Shown here: in pieces, positions 15,243 through 23,399 of the stretch
Numbering within the stretch: the first letter of the stretch is position 1
Layout: each line of letters begins with the position of its first letter
Origin: RYN-122 sp963761655
Lineage (GTDB): Bacteria; Actinomycetota; Actinomycetes; Mycobacteriales; SCTD01
DNA length: 64,000 bases
Assembly: GCA_963761655.1 (NCBI GenBank)
Contig: CAVXHI010000008.1
Location: forward strand, 496,001 to 560,000
Reading direction: 5' to 3'
Notes under the pieces: model-generated
What the model was told of the DNA's origin: nothing
Databases searched by the model: none
Seen by the model: only the letters and a program-made list of their open reading frames with translations
Made by a program: the position numbers and the translations under genes

Positions 15243-16585
15243 CCCGCCGAGCTCGACTGGTCGCCGTTGGTGGCCTGCACCTGGTGCTCGCCCGGCAGGT
15301 TCTGCGGGTCGAGGGCGGCCAGCGTCACGGTGAAGCGCCCGCGCTCGTCCGGGACGGCCGCGGCGGACGAGCCGGTGGGTGCTCCGGTCGGGTCGAGGTA
15401 GGTCAGGACGACCTCGACGCCGGGTGTCCAGCCGGTCCCGCTGACGCTGACCTGCTGCCCGTTCGGCCCTGACGACGGGTCCAGCGACAGGGCGAGGGCG
15501 TCCACCGGGGCCTCCGTCGTCGGGACCACGACGGGCTCGGGCGGGGGCGGCGCGGTCGTGCGCGGGGCGATCGGGAAGACGCGGGTGTCGGCGGGTGGAG
15601 GGGTCCGCGCCCGCTGCACCTGGTCGGCCGGCGCCGGGGGGACCGCGGGCGCGGGCGCGGCCGTCACGGGCCGGCTCAGGCCCCCGGCGGCCGCCGACGT
15701 GCTGATGCCGCCGGGCGAGCGCGTGAGCAGCAGCCCGAGCCCGAGGCCGAGCAGCGCGGCCACGACGAGCCCGAGCAGGGCCCCCAGCGGGGTGAGCACG
15801 CGGCGCGGCTCGTCGTCGTCCTCCTCGAGGTCCTCCTCGACGACGGTCGACGACGCGGCAGAGGGCAGGGCGGCGACCGCGGCCTGCTCGACCCGGTCGA
15901 GCAGGGCGTCCCGGTCGGCCTCGGGCAGCGCCACGACGACGAGGCCCGTCAGCAGCCGGTGGGCGTAGTCCTCGGCCTCGACGACCGAGCGGCAGGCGCT
16001 GCAGGCCTGGGCGTGCCGGCGGACGGTCGCGTCCCGGGCGGCGACCGGGCCGGCCTCGGCGAGCCGGGCGAGGGCGTCGGGTTCGGTGACGTGGCCCGGC
16101 AGGGCCGCTCGGGGCTCGCCGTCGATGCCGGGCAGGAAGGCCAGCCGTGCCTCGCCGACCCGCTGCATCGCGCCGTCGGCGTCGGTCCCGAGGGCGACGC
16201 CCACGGACTCGGCGGGCAGGTCGTAGGAGTCGCGCAGCAGCAGGGCGAGGCGCTGCGGCTCGGGCAGCACGTCGAGGGCCCGGCCGAGCAGCGCCTGGTC
16301 GGCGTCCTTGGCCAGCACGCCCTCGCCCCGGGGGACGTCGCCCTGGTCCGGGGACGCGGTCGCCTGCACCTCGGCGGCGAGCACCCGGGCGCGGGCGAAC
16401 CAGGTGCCGAGCGGGTCCGCGGACCGGCCCTGCGCCACCGCCTCCACCAGGTCGAGGGCGCTGGCCTCCGCGACCCGGACGGCGGCGTCGGGGCTGCAGC
16501 CGAGGCGGCGGACGGCGTCGTGCACGCGGTCGGCATGCACCCGGACGACGGCGACGAGCCGCTCCGCCGACACCTGCTCCTGCAC
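15224..16585 (-). CDS. sigma-like / anti-sigma zinc-finger / membrane / extracellular fusion protein
   Basis: A 453-aa fusion. Residues 1-150 resemble a degenerate ECF sigma factor (helical region 2-like LVEAVAQG, region 4-like LPEPQRLALLLRDSYDLPAESVGVALG). Residues about 200-210 carry the anti-sigma zinc motif HX3CX2C (HAQACSAC). One membrane helix follows (LGLVVAALLGLGLGLLL), then a Pro/Ala-rich stalk and a C-terminal Ig/IPT-like domain (LDPSSGPNGQQVSVSGTGW, VVLTYLDPTG). The product could sense an envelope signal and act on transcription, but the sigma part may be non-functional (inference). GTG 16585 is leaderless. It faces the LPXTG-like surface gene. Confidence 0.7.
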   Translation of the reverse strand: MQEQVSAERLVAVVRVHADRVHDAVRRLGCSPDAAVRVAEASALDLVEAVAQGRSADPLGTWFARARVLAAEVQATASPDQGDVPRGEGVLAKDADQALLGRALDVLPEPQRLALLLRDSYDLPAESVGVALGTDADGAMQRVGEARLAFLPGIDGEPRAALPGHVTEPDALARLAEAGPVAARDATVRRHAQACSACRSVVEAEDYAHRLLTGLVVVALPEADRDALLDRVEQAAVAALPSAASSTVVEEDLEEDDDEPRRVLTPLGALLGLVVAALLGLGLGLLLTRSPGGISTSAAAGGLSRPVTAAPAPAVPPAPADQVQRARTPPPADTRVFPIAPRTTAPPPPEPVVVPTTEAPVDALALSLDPSSGPNGQQVSVSGTGWTPGVEVVLTYLDPTGAPTGSSAAAVPDERGRFTVTLAALDPQNLPGEHQVQATNGDQSSSAGYASTG

Positions 16586-16592
16586 GCGGGCG

Positions 16593-16598
16593 AGCCTA
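16593..16598 (-). promoter_or_regulatory. leaderless -10 (TAGGCT) of the sigma-like fusion gene
   Basis: On the minus strand TAGGCT is followed by 7 nt and the GTG at 16585. It supports this start over upstream in-frame candidates. Confidence 0.6.
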
Positions 16599-16691
16599 CG
16601 GCCGGGGGAGCGGAGGCTGCGTCCGGCGCCCCGTGACGCGGGAGCGGGCGCACCCGACGCTGCGGGAGCGCAGGGGAGTGACACTGGCAGG

Positions 16692-17676
16692 GTGCCCGAC
16701 CTCGTCGACCTCCGCAGCGACACCCTGACCCGCCCCACCGAGGCCATGCGCCGCGCGATGGTCGACGCCGAGGTCGGGGACGACGTCTACGGCGAGGACC
16801 CGACCGTCCGCCGGCTCGAGGAGCACGTCGCGGGGCTGTTCGGCCACGAGGCGGCCGTGTTCGTGCCGAGCGGCACGATGGGCAACCAGGTCTGCCTCCA
16901 GCTGGTCGTCCCCCCGGCCGCCGAGCTGCTGTGCGGCAGCGAGGACCACGTCGTCACCTACGAGCACGGCGCGGCCGCGGCGCACGGCGGCATCTCCAGC
17001 CGCACCTGGCAGGGCCCGGTCTCGGCGCAGGCGGTCGAGGCCGAGCTGCGCCCCGCGGGCTGGGGCACGGTGGCGACGTCGGCCGTCAGCGTGGAGCAGA
17101 CCCACAACCGCTCCGGCGGCACGGTCGTCCCGCTCGAGGTCCTGCAGGAGGTCCGCGCCCTGGTCGACCGGCACGGGGTCGCGCTGCACGGCGACGGCGC
17201 GCGCATCTGGAACGCCGCCGTCGCCACCGGCACGCCGCTGGAGGCCTACGGCGCGGTGTTCGGCACGCTGTCGGTCTGCTTCAGCAAGGGCCTCGGCGCC
17301 CCCGTCGGGTCCGCCGTCGTCTGCAGCGCCGCCGACGCCGACCGCGCCCGGGTCCTGCGCAAGCGGGCGGGCGGCGGCATGCGCCAGGCGGGGGTCCTCG
17401 CGGCCGCCTGCCTGCACGCCCTCGAGCACCACGTCGAGCGCCTCGCCGACGACCACCGCCGGGCCGCGGAGGTCGGCGAGGTGCTGGGCGTCGCCACGCA
17501 GACCAACATCGTCCCGCTGCAGGTGCCCGACGCCGTCGCCCTGGCGCACGCCGCGAAGGCCGAGGGCGTGCTCGTCGAGCGTCGTCGGGCCGCGACGGGT
17601 CCGGCTGGTCACCCACCTCGACGTCGACGACGCCGGGGCCCGCCGCGCCGCCGAGGTGGTGGCCCGGCTCCTCTAG
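16692..17676 (+). CDS. low-specificity L-threonine aldolase (single-base frameshift near 17578)
   Basis: PLP-dependent beta-eliminating lyase family, cleaving L-threonine/allo-threonine to glycine and acetaldehyde. DLRSDTLTRPT, GDDVYGEDPTV, FVPSGTMGNQ, QTHNRSGG, HGDGARIWNA and the PLP-lysine region CFSKGLGAPVGS are intact. After VALAHAAKAEGVLV the frame turns Arg-rich; the +1 frame restores the expected end (VGPRRVRLVTHLD, AAEVVARLL) and a TAG at 17674. One extra base near 17578 explains this. With that correction the stop overlaps the convergent DAHP synthase stop as CTAG, matching other convergent pairs here, which supports a sequence error. GTG 16692 is the likely start. Confidence 0.8.
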
Positions 17677-18695
17677 CGTCCCGTCAGGGTCCGCCCGACC
17701 ATCGGCGGGAGGTCGCGGCAGGCCGCGGCCAGCTGGTCGAGGTCGTCGCCGAACAGCGCCTGCGGCCCGTCGCACAGCGCCGACGTCGGGTCGGGGTGGA
17801 CGTCGACGATGACCGCGTCCGCGCCGACGGCGATCGCGGCCCGGGTCAGCGGCACGACGAGGTCGCGCTTCCCGCCGGAGTGCGACGGGTCGACGATCAC
17901 CGGCAGGTGCGACAGCGAGTGCAGGACCGGGACGGCGCTGATGTCGAGGGTGTTGCGCGTGCCGGTCTCGTAGGTCCGGATGCCGCGCTCGCACAGGACG
18001 ATGTCGAGGTTGCCGCGCTGCGCGACGTACTCGGCGGCCATCAGCCACTCCTCGTAGGTGGCCGTCATGCCGCGCTTGAGCATCACCGGCCGGCCCGCGG
18101 ACCCGACGGCCTGCAGCAGCGCGAAGTTCTGCATGTTCCGGGTGCCGACCTGGAGCATGTCGGCCCACTCCGCGACCAGGGGGACGTCGGCGGGGTCGAC
18201 GACCTCGGTGACGACCGGCATCCCGGTCTCGGCCCGGACGTCGGCCAGGATCTCGAGCCCGCGCTTGCCGAGCCCCTGGAAGGCGTACGGCGAGGTGCGC
18301 GGCTTGTAGGCGCCGCCCCGCAGCAGGGTCGCGCCGGCGGCCTGGGCCATCTGGGCGGCGGCGAGGGTCTGCTCCGGCGTCTCGACGGCGCAGGGCCCCG
18401 CGATGAGGGTGAACGTGTCGGGCCCGATCGGGACGCCGCCGACCATGACGGTCGTGGAGGTCGGGTGGTTCTCGCGGGAGACCAGCTTGTAGGGCTTGCT
18501 CACCCGGACGACCTCGCCGACGCCCGGCATCGCCCGCAGGTTCAGCCCCTGGAACGCGACGACGTCGCCGACCAGCCCGACGATCGTGCGCTCGACCCCG
18601 CGGCTGATGAACGCCGAGCCGCCCGCCCCCTCCACCCGGGCGACGACGGCGTCGACCTCGGCGGTGCTGGCTCCTGCGCGCATGACGACGACCAC
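17673..18695 (-). CDS. aroF: 3-deoxy-7-phosphoheptulonate synthase, class I (AroF/type I-beta)
   Basis: A 340-aa DAHP synthase with the N-terminal ferredoxin-like regulatory extension typical of type I-beta enzymes (residues 1-70, VVVMRAGAS, GVERTIVGLVG), then the TIM-barrel: LIAGPCAVE, GGAYKPRTSPYAFQG, QVGTRNMQNF, LKRGMTATYEEW, CERGIRTYE, VIVDPSHSGGKRD. It catalyses the same step as the class II enzyme at 12457. The start has GAGGAG 6 nt upstream. A leaderless Trp/Tyr leader peptide and a 14-bp hairpin precede it, pointing to attenuation by aromatic amino acids. Confidence 0.94.
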   Translation of the reverse strand: MVVVMRAGASTAEVDAVVARVEGAGGSAFISRGVERTIVGLVGDVVAFQGLNLRAMPGVGEVVRVSKPYKLVSRENHPTSTTVMVGGVPIGPDTFTLIAGPCAVETPEQTLAAAQMAQAAGATLLRGGAYKPRTSPYAFQGLGKRGLEILADVRAETGMPVVTEVVDPADVPLVAEWADMLQVGTRNMQNFALLQAVGSAGRPVMLKRGMTATYEEWLMAAEYVAQRGNLDIVLCERGIRTYETGTRNTLDISAVPVLHSLSHLPVIVDPSHSGGKRDLVVPLTRAAIAVGADAVIVDVHPDPTSALCDGPQALFGDDLDQLAAACRDLPPMVGRTLTGR

Positions 18696-18713
18696 GGTGA
18701 CTCCTCGAACGGC

Positions 18714-18745
18714 GAGAGCCCCGGACCGTGGGGTCCGGGGCTCTC
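18714..18745 (-). terminator. attenuator-type hairpin before aroF
   Basis: A perfect 14-bp stem (arms 18714-18727 and 18732-18745) with a 4-nt loop lies between the leader peptide and aroF, ending about 19 nt before the start codon. No U-run follows, so it is either an actinobacterial-type terminator or a stem limiting access to the GAGGAG site. Confidence 0.65.
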
Positions 18746-18767
18746 TGCGGGTGTGGGGGTGCAGCGG

Positions 18768-18824
18768 TCAGCAGCACCCCGACCGGGAGGCCCGGGCGGG
18801 GTAGGCGTACCAGGAGGTCTGCAC
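18768..18824 (-). CDS. Trp/Tyr leader peptide of aroF (attenuator)
   Basis: An 18-codon ORF, VQTSWYAYPARASRSGCC, with clustered Trp-Tyr-Ala-Tyr codons and two terminal Cys codons. Its GTG start is exactly 7 nt downstream of TAGGGT (18832-18837, minus), so it should be translated from the first base of a leaderless transcript. Around its stop, two mutually exclusive stems can form: 18797-18801 with 18777-18781, or 18774-18780 with 18756-18762. A ribosome stalled at Tyr8 would cover the first arm. A 14-bp hairpin and aroF follow. This is the layout of ribosome-mediated attenuation responding to aromatic aminoacyl-tRNA (inference from layout). Confidence 0.7.
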   Translation of the reverse strand: MQTSWYAYPARASRSGCC

Positions 18825-18831
18825 GCGCAGG

Positions 18832-18837
18832 ACCCTA
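18832..18837 (-). promoter_or_regulatory. leaderless -10 (TAGGGT) of the aroF leader peptide
   Basis: TAGGGT on the minus strand, 7-nt spacer, then the leader GTG at 18824. It lies back-to-back with the promoter of the molybdoenzyme gene on the plus strand (CAGGAT at 18869-18874, 7-nt spacer, GTG 18882). Confidence 0.6.
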
Positions 18838-18881
18838 CCCCCGGCGCCGGGACCGGGCGGGCCGGAGGCAGGATGGCCGGC

Positions 18882-19502
18882 GTGACGAGCCCCCTGGACC
18901 GGATCGGCGCGAAGAAGCGCGCGGCGGGGCGCGAGGACCGGCTGCCGCCCGGCCAGTACCTGCCGCGCGGCTGGCCCGTCCTGCACTACGGGCCGGTGCC
19001 GAAGTGGAAGCCCGACGCGTGGGACTTCCGGGTCTTCGGGGCGACGGCGGGCGGCGAGCGACGCTGGACCTGGCCGGAGTTCGGGCAGCTGCCCCGGACG
19101 GAGGTGCAGGCCGACTTCCACTGCGTCACGAAGTTCTCCGTGCTCGACAACACCTGGTCCGGCGTCGCGACGACCGTGCTGCTCGAGCAGGTCCCGCCCG
19201 CGCCCGGGGTCACGCACGTGCTGGTCTGGGCGGAGTACGGCTACAGCGCGAACATGCCCCTGGCGGACTTCGCGTCGTCGTCGGCGCTGTTCGTGACGCA
19301 CCGCGACGGCGCGGAGCTGAGCCGCGACCACGGCTTCCCGCTGCGCCTGGTGGTGCCGCACCTGTACGCGTGGAAGGGCCCGAAGTGGGCCCGCGGCGTC
19401 GAGTACCTCACCGAGGACCGGCGCGGGTTCTGGGAGGAGCGCGGCTACCACAACGGCGGCGACCCCTGGCGCGAGCAGCGGTACTCCTACCAGGAGGACT
19501 AG
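18882..19502 (+). CDS. YedY/sulfite oxidase-like molybdopterin oxidoreductase
   Basis: A 206-aa protein of the oxidoreductase molybdopterin-binding (sulfite oxidase catalytic) fold. GQYLPRGWPVLHYGPVP, the Mo-ligand Cys in VQADFHCVTKFS, LVWAEYGYSANMPL, FPLRLVVPHLYAWKGPKWARG and the C-terminal YHNGGDPWREQRY are all typical of the cytoplasmic members of this family. No signal peptide is seen. The physiological substrate of this subgroup is unknown. GTG 18882 is preceded at 7 nt by CAGGAT; ATG 18873 is in frame but overlaps that hexamer. The stop shares CTAG with the convergent endonuclease IV gene. Confidence 0.85.
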   Translation: MTSPLDRIGAKKRAAGREDRLPPGQYLPRGWPVLHYGPVPKWKPDAWDFRVFGATAGGERRWTWPEFGQLPRTEVQADFHCVTKFSVLDNTWSGVATTVLLEQVPPAPGVTHVLVWAEYGYSANMPLADFASSSALFVTHRDGAELSRDHGFPLRLVVPHLYAWKGPKWARGVEYLTEDRRGFWEERGYHNGGDPWREQRYSYQED

Positions 19503-20359
19503 GAGTCGCGCAGGGCGCAGAGCAGCTCGAGGTCGCGCCGGTGCGAGCCGGCGTCGCCGGGGGTCTCGACGACGACGGGCACGCCCCGGGTGGCCGGGTG
19601 CCGGAACAGCTCGGTGAACGGGTCCTTGCCGATCATCCCGTGGCCGATCGCCTCGTGCCGGTCGCGCCCCGAGCCGAGCGGGTCCTTGCTGTCGTTGGCG
19701 TGCACCAGTCCGAGCCGGCCGCGCCCGACGGTCTTCACCAGGGCGTCGAGGGTCTTCTTCATCCCGCCCGGGGCGGCGAGGTCGTGCCCGGCGGCGAAGG
19801 CGTGGCAGGTGTCCAGGCAGACGCCGAGCATGGGGTGGTCGTCGAGCTGGGCGAACCACGGCCCGAGGTCCTGCACGGTCGCGGCGAGCGCCTGACCGCC
19901 CCCCGCCGTCGGCTCGACCAGCAGCCGCGGGCCGCCGTCGGGGATCTCGTCGAGCAGCGGCAGCAGGTGCTCGCGCAGCTGGGCCATGGCGTCGTCCCGG
20001 TGCGCCCCGGCCACGGCGCTGCCGGCGTGCACGACGACGCCCTGCGCCCCGATCGCGGCGCCGCGGGCCAGGGCGTGCCGGACGGCCGCGACGCTCTTGG
20101 TCAGCGTGGCCTCGGTGGGGGAGCCGAAGTTGACGAGGTACGGCGCGTGCACGAACGAGGGGACGGCGTCGTCGGTGCAGCGGCCGCGGAACGCCTCGTC
20201 CTGCGCGGGGTCCCCGGCGCTCGGCGCCCAGCCGCGAGGGTTCGACACGAAGACCTGCACCGCCCGGGCGCCGATCTCGGTGGCGTAGTCGAGGCCCTTC
20301 GTCAGACCCCCGCCCACCGGCACGTGGGAGCCGACGGCAGACGGCTTGCGAGGGGGCAC
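19499..20359 (-). CDS. nfo: deoxyribonuclease IV (AP endonuclease)
   Basis: A 286-aa AP endonuclease family 2 TIM-barrel protein that incises abasic sites in base-excision repair. GSHVPVGGGL at the N-terminus, QVFVSNPRGW, FVHAPYLVN, VVHAGSA, LLVEPTAGGG and the signature GVCLDTCHAFAAGHD are present, with LVHANDSKDPLGSGRDRHE and VVVETPG supplying further metal ligands. The GTG start follows no clear Shine-Dalgarno. It lies downstream of the PASTA kinase on the same strand, 29 bp away, and could be co-transcribed. Confidence 0.93.
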   Translation of the reverse strand: MPPRKPSAVGSHVPVGGGLTKGLDYATEIGARAVQVFVSNPRGWAPSAGDPAQDEAFRGRCTDDAVPSFVHAPYLVNFGSPTEATLTKSVAAVRHALARGAAIGAQGVVVHAGSAVAGAHRDDAMAQLREHLLPLLDEIPDGGPRLLVEPTAGGGQALAATVQDLGPWFAQLDDHPMLGVCLDTCHAFAAGHDLAAPGGMKKTLDALVKTVGRGRLGLVHANDSKDPLGSGRDRHEAIGHGMIGKDPFTELFRHPATRGVPVVVETPGDAGSHRRDLELLCALRDS

Positions 20360-20388
20360 CCGGGGAGCAGACCACAGCGCCCCGACGC

Positions 20389-22200
20389 TCAGGTCAGCAG
20401 GTAGCGCACCGTCGAGCCCCGCTTGACCCTGCTGCCGGGCGAGGGGCTCTGCTGGCTCACCCGGTCGCCCCCGAAGAACAGCGGCTTGACGCCGTCGCCC
20501 TTGAGCCCCAGCGCGGTCAGGGCCGCCTTCGCCTGCGCGTCGGTCATCCCGGACAGGTCGGGCACGGCGATCCGCTCCGGGCCCTTGCTCACCTGGAGCG
20601 TGACCGTCCCGCCCCGCTGCAGCCGGCCACCGGGCGGGTCCTGGGCGACGACGGTGCCCGTCCCGACGTCCTCGCTGAACACCTGCTGGACCGCCGTCCG
20701 GAACCCGGCCGCCTCGAGCGTCTGGCCCGCCTCGCGCTGGCTCTGCCCGACGGTCGAGGGGACGGTGAGGAGCTCGACGCCCTTGCTGACCGTGAGGTTC
20801 ACCGGGCTGCCGGGCCGCAGCGGTGTGCCGGCCTTCGCGCCCGCCGCGACGACCTCTCCCGCGGGGCGGCTGCTGAACGCCCGGGTCACGGTGCCGACCC
20901 GCAGCCCCGCCCTGCCGACGGCGTCGGTGGCGGCCTCCTGCGACAGGCCGACGACCTCCGGGAGGGCCCGCCGGTCCGGCCCCCTGCTGACGACCAGGCG
21001 GACCGTGCTCCCGCGGCGGGCGTCCTCGCGGGCGTCCGGCGTCTGGTCGGCGACGGCGCCCTCGGCCACCGTCTCGCTGAAGCCCTGCGTCACGGCGACG
21101 TCGAACCCCTCGGCCTGCAGGCGCGACTCCGCGACCGACGCCGTCAGCCCGAGGACCTGGGGCACCGGGCCCGACCGGGCGCCCAGGTACCAGCCGCCGA
21201 GCAGCGCCAGGACGGCCGCGACGGCGACCAGCAGGGCGACCAGCGGGCCGCGCCGACGGCGTCGTCGGGCAGGGGCGGGGGCGCGCTCGGGCCGGGGGAC
21301 GAGCAGGGTCGGGCGGGTCTGCTGCGCCGGCACGAGGGGGAGGTCGTCGCGGACCGACCGCAGCTCGGCCAGGAAGGCGCCGGCGTCGGCAGGCCGGGCC
21401 GCCGGGTCGCGCCGGGTCGCCCGCACCACCAGCTCGTCGAGGCCGGCGGGGACGCCGTCGACGAGGGTGCCCGGCGCCGGGACGTCCTCGTGGACGTGCC
21501 GGTAGGCGACCCGGACGTGGCTGTCGCCGCCGTAGGGGGGCGTCCCGGTCAGCAGCTCGAACAGCACGACGCCGGCGGCGTAGACGTCCGAGCGGGGGTC
21601 GCTCGCGCCGGTGTCGACCTGCTCGGGGGACATGTAGGCGGCCGTCCCCATCAGCAGCCCGGTCGTGGCGGTGAGGCTGCTGGCCTCGACCGCCCGGGCG
21701 AGCCCGAAGTCGGCGACCTTGATGCGGCCGTCGTCGGCGAGCAGGACGTTCTCGGGCTTCACGTCGCGGTGGACCAGGCCCGACGCGTGCGCCGCGGCGA
21801 GCGCCCGGAGCACCGGCTCGACCAGGGCGACCGCCCGGGCGGGGGTCTGCGGGCCCTGCGCCCGGAGCAGGTCGCGCAGGGTGCCGCCCCGGACGTGCTC
21901 CATCACCAGGTAGGCCAGCCCGGTGGCGGCGTCGGTGCCCTGGTCGAACACCGAGACGACCTCGGCGCTGGACAGCCGGGCGGCCGCCTTGGCCTCCCGG
22001 GTGAACCGGGCGACGAAGTCGGGGTCGTCGGCCAGCGCCCGGTGCATGACCTTGACGGCGACCTCGCGGTCGAGCCGGGTGTCGGTGGCCGTGTAGACGG
22101 TGGCCATCCCGCCCCGGGCGAGCGCGCTGGTCAGCCGGTAGCGGCCGTCGAGCAGCCGGCCGACCAGCGGGTCGGCAGACGTCGGCGCTCCCGTGTCCAC
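20389..22200 (-). CDS. Ser/Thr protein kinase with four PASTA domains (PknL/PknB-like)
   Basis: A 603-aa membrane kinase. The Hanks-type kinase spans residues 20-290: glycine loop ARGGMATVY, Lys50, HRDVKPEN (Asp146), DFGLA, GTAAYMSPEQ. An Arg-rich juxtamembrane patch precedes one helix (319-340), then four PASTA repeats (about 346-410, 411-476, 477-540, 541-603) that should bind peptidoglycan fragments or lipid II outside. It probably couples cell-wall state to phosphorylation of cytoplasmic targets; the Rv2175c-like HTH protein at 27443 is a candidate because Rv2175c is a PknL substrate in mycobacteria (known). The GTG is leaderless. Confidence 0.95.
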   Translation of the reverse strand: MDTGAPTSADPLVGRLLDGRYRLTSALARGGMATVYTATDTRLDREVAVKVMHRALADDPDFVARFTREAKAAARLSSAEVVSVFDQGTDAATGLAYLVMEHVRGGTLRDLLRAQGPQTPARAVALVEPVLRALAAAHASGLVHRDVKPENVLLADDGRIKVADFGLARAVEASSLTATTGLLMGTAAYMSPEQVDTGASDPRSDVYAAGVVLFELLTGTPPYGGDSHVRVAYRHVHEDVPAPGTLVDGVPAGLDELVVRATRRDPAARPADAGAFLAELRSVRDDLPLVPAQQTRPTLLVPRPERAPAPARRRRRRGPLVALLVAVAAVLALLGGWYLGARSGPVPQVLGLTASVAESRLQAEGFDVAVTQGFSETVAEGAVADQTPDAREDARRGSTVRLVVSRGPDRRALPEVVGLSQEAATDAVGRAGLRVGTVTRAFSSRPAGEVVAAGAKAGTPLRPGSPVNLTVSKGVELLTVPSTVGQSQREAGQTLEAAGFRTAVQQVFSEDVGTGTVVAQDPPGGRLQRGGTVTLQVSKGPERIAVPDLSGMTDAQAKAALTALGLKGDGVKPLFFGGDRVSQQSPSPGSRVKRGSTVRYLLT

Positions 22201-22207
22201 GGGAGCG

Positions 22208-22213
22208 AGCCTA
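22208..22213 (-). promoter_or_regulatory. leaderless -10 (TAGGCT) of the PASTA kinase
   Basis: TAGGCT on the minus strand, 7-nt spacer, then GTG 22200. Confidence 0.6.
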
Positions 22214-22228
22214 GGTCTGCGACGGGCT

Positions 22229-23170
22229 CTAGCCGTGCAGGAAGCGCGGGCGCAGGTAGCCGATGCTCTTGATGTAGCTGTGCGTCTGCGGCAGCAGCCC
22301 CTGGCGGGAGATCGACCCGAGGCCCTGGTAGTACCCGGCCAGGGTCATGCGCTCGCTGCCGGTGGAGCGGAGCAGCTGGCGCAGCAGGAGCACGCCCGCG
22401 GTGACGTTGTCCTCGGCCCGCAGGATGTTCAGCCGGCGGCCGTACTGGCTGCTGAGCACCGAGGCGGTGCTGGGCAGGACCTGCATGACGCCGATGGCGT
22501 TGACACCGGACACGACCCGCTGCTGGAAGCCGCTCTCGTGGAAGGCCACGGCGAGGGCGAGGCTCGGGCTCACGCCGTGCCTGCGGGCCGTCTTCGCCAC
22601 CATCGTGCGGACGGCGGCCTTGCTCGGGACCTTCGTGCGCTTGAGCAGCGCCCGGTTCGCCGCGACCGACCGGCTGACCGTGCTGGGGACCGACGTCGAC
22701 GTCGCCGCGGCGGACGAGCCGCCACCGGAGACGCGCACGGGGACGGCGAGGCGGCGGCCGACCTGGAGCGGCCCGGACAGCCGGTTCCGCGTGCGGATCG
22801 AGGAGGCCGAGACGCCGTACCTCGCGGCGATGCCGGAGAGGGTGTCGCCGCTGCGGACGGTGTAGCCGCGCTCGACCGTGCGGGTGCGTCCGCCGCTGGA
22901 CCGGGTGCTGCCCGGCACGCGGAGGCGCTCGCCGGCGTAGATCGTGGCGTTGCCCGGCAGGCCGTTCAGCGCCCGGAGCGCCGAGACCGTGGTGCCGTGC
23001 CGCTGGGCGATCTCCGAGAGCGTGTCGCCCTGCCGGATCCGGATGAAGGACGGCGCACCGGCCGTGACGACGGCGGCGAGGACGACGACGACGGCCACCG
23101 CCCGGGCGGCCGTCGAGGTGCGGCGGACCAGCGAGCGGGTCGTCGGTGCCGTGCGGGTCGTGGAGCGCAT
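22229..23170 (-). CDS. secreted LysM/lytic transglycosylase
   Basis: A 313-aa exported cell-wall enzyme. After a basic N-terminus and hydrophobic signal segment (VAVVVVLAAVVTAGA) come two LysM domains (IRQGDTLSEIAQRHG near 47-90; VRSGDTLSGIAARYG near 107-150), a Ser-rich linker and a C-terminal SLT-type transglycosylase domain with ALAVAFHESGFQQRVVS (catalytic Glu), GVMQVLPSTA and AGYYQG. It should cleave glycan strands. It sits directly upstream of the PASTA kinase on the same strand (28 bp gap). ATG 23170 has a GGGGGAC site upstream. Confidence 0.9.
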   Translation of the reverse strand: MRSTTRTAPTTRSLVRRTSTAARAVAVVVVLAAVVTAGAPSFIRIRQGDTLSEIAQRHGTTVSALRALNGLPGNATIYAGERLRVPGSTRSSGGRTRTVERGYTVRSGDTLSGIAARYGVSASSIRTRNRLSGPLQVGRRLAVPVRVSGGGSSAAATSTSVPSTVSRSVAANRALLKRTKVPSKAAVRTMVAKTARRHGVSPSLALAVAFHESGFQQRVVSGVNAIGVMQVLPSTASVLSSQYGRRLNILRAEDNVTAGVLLLRQLLRSTGSERMTLAGYYQGLGSISRQGLLPQTHSYIKSIGYLRPRFLHG

Positions 23171-23399
23171 GCGGGGTCCCCCGGGTCAGCAGCGTCCCCG
23201 GCGTCGGGAGGCGCGCTCGGGGAGCGGGCGGGACGACGGGGGCGGGCCGGCGCAGCGCAGCGACCCACGCGGACCGTAGCCGTCGTGGGACTGGTGTGAC
23301 AAGAGGGGCTGAAGGTACTGCTGGGACTCGTGCTCGTCGCGCAGCGACACGCCGGCGTGTCGCGGCTCAGCGACCGCGCGGCCCGGCCGATGGGCACTC
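23171..23399. other. divergent intergenic region with a 20-bp palindrome
   Basis: Between the LysM gene and the GGDEF-like gene. It contains a perfect 20-bp palindrome at 23344-23363 (half-site GCGACACGCC), 37 bp before the plus-strand start. Such a repeat can be a regulator site or a leader hairpin. I looked for the conserved cores of a c-di-AMP (ydaO-type) riboswitch, common before actinobacterial wall hydrolases, and could not find them. Confidence 0.45.

Noticed and set aside
23171..23399. c-di-AMP (ydaO-type) riboswitch upstream of the LysM/transglycosylase gene
   Set aside because: Such riboswitches often precede actinobacterial wall hydrolases, but I could not find the conserved core segments on the minus strand.
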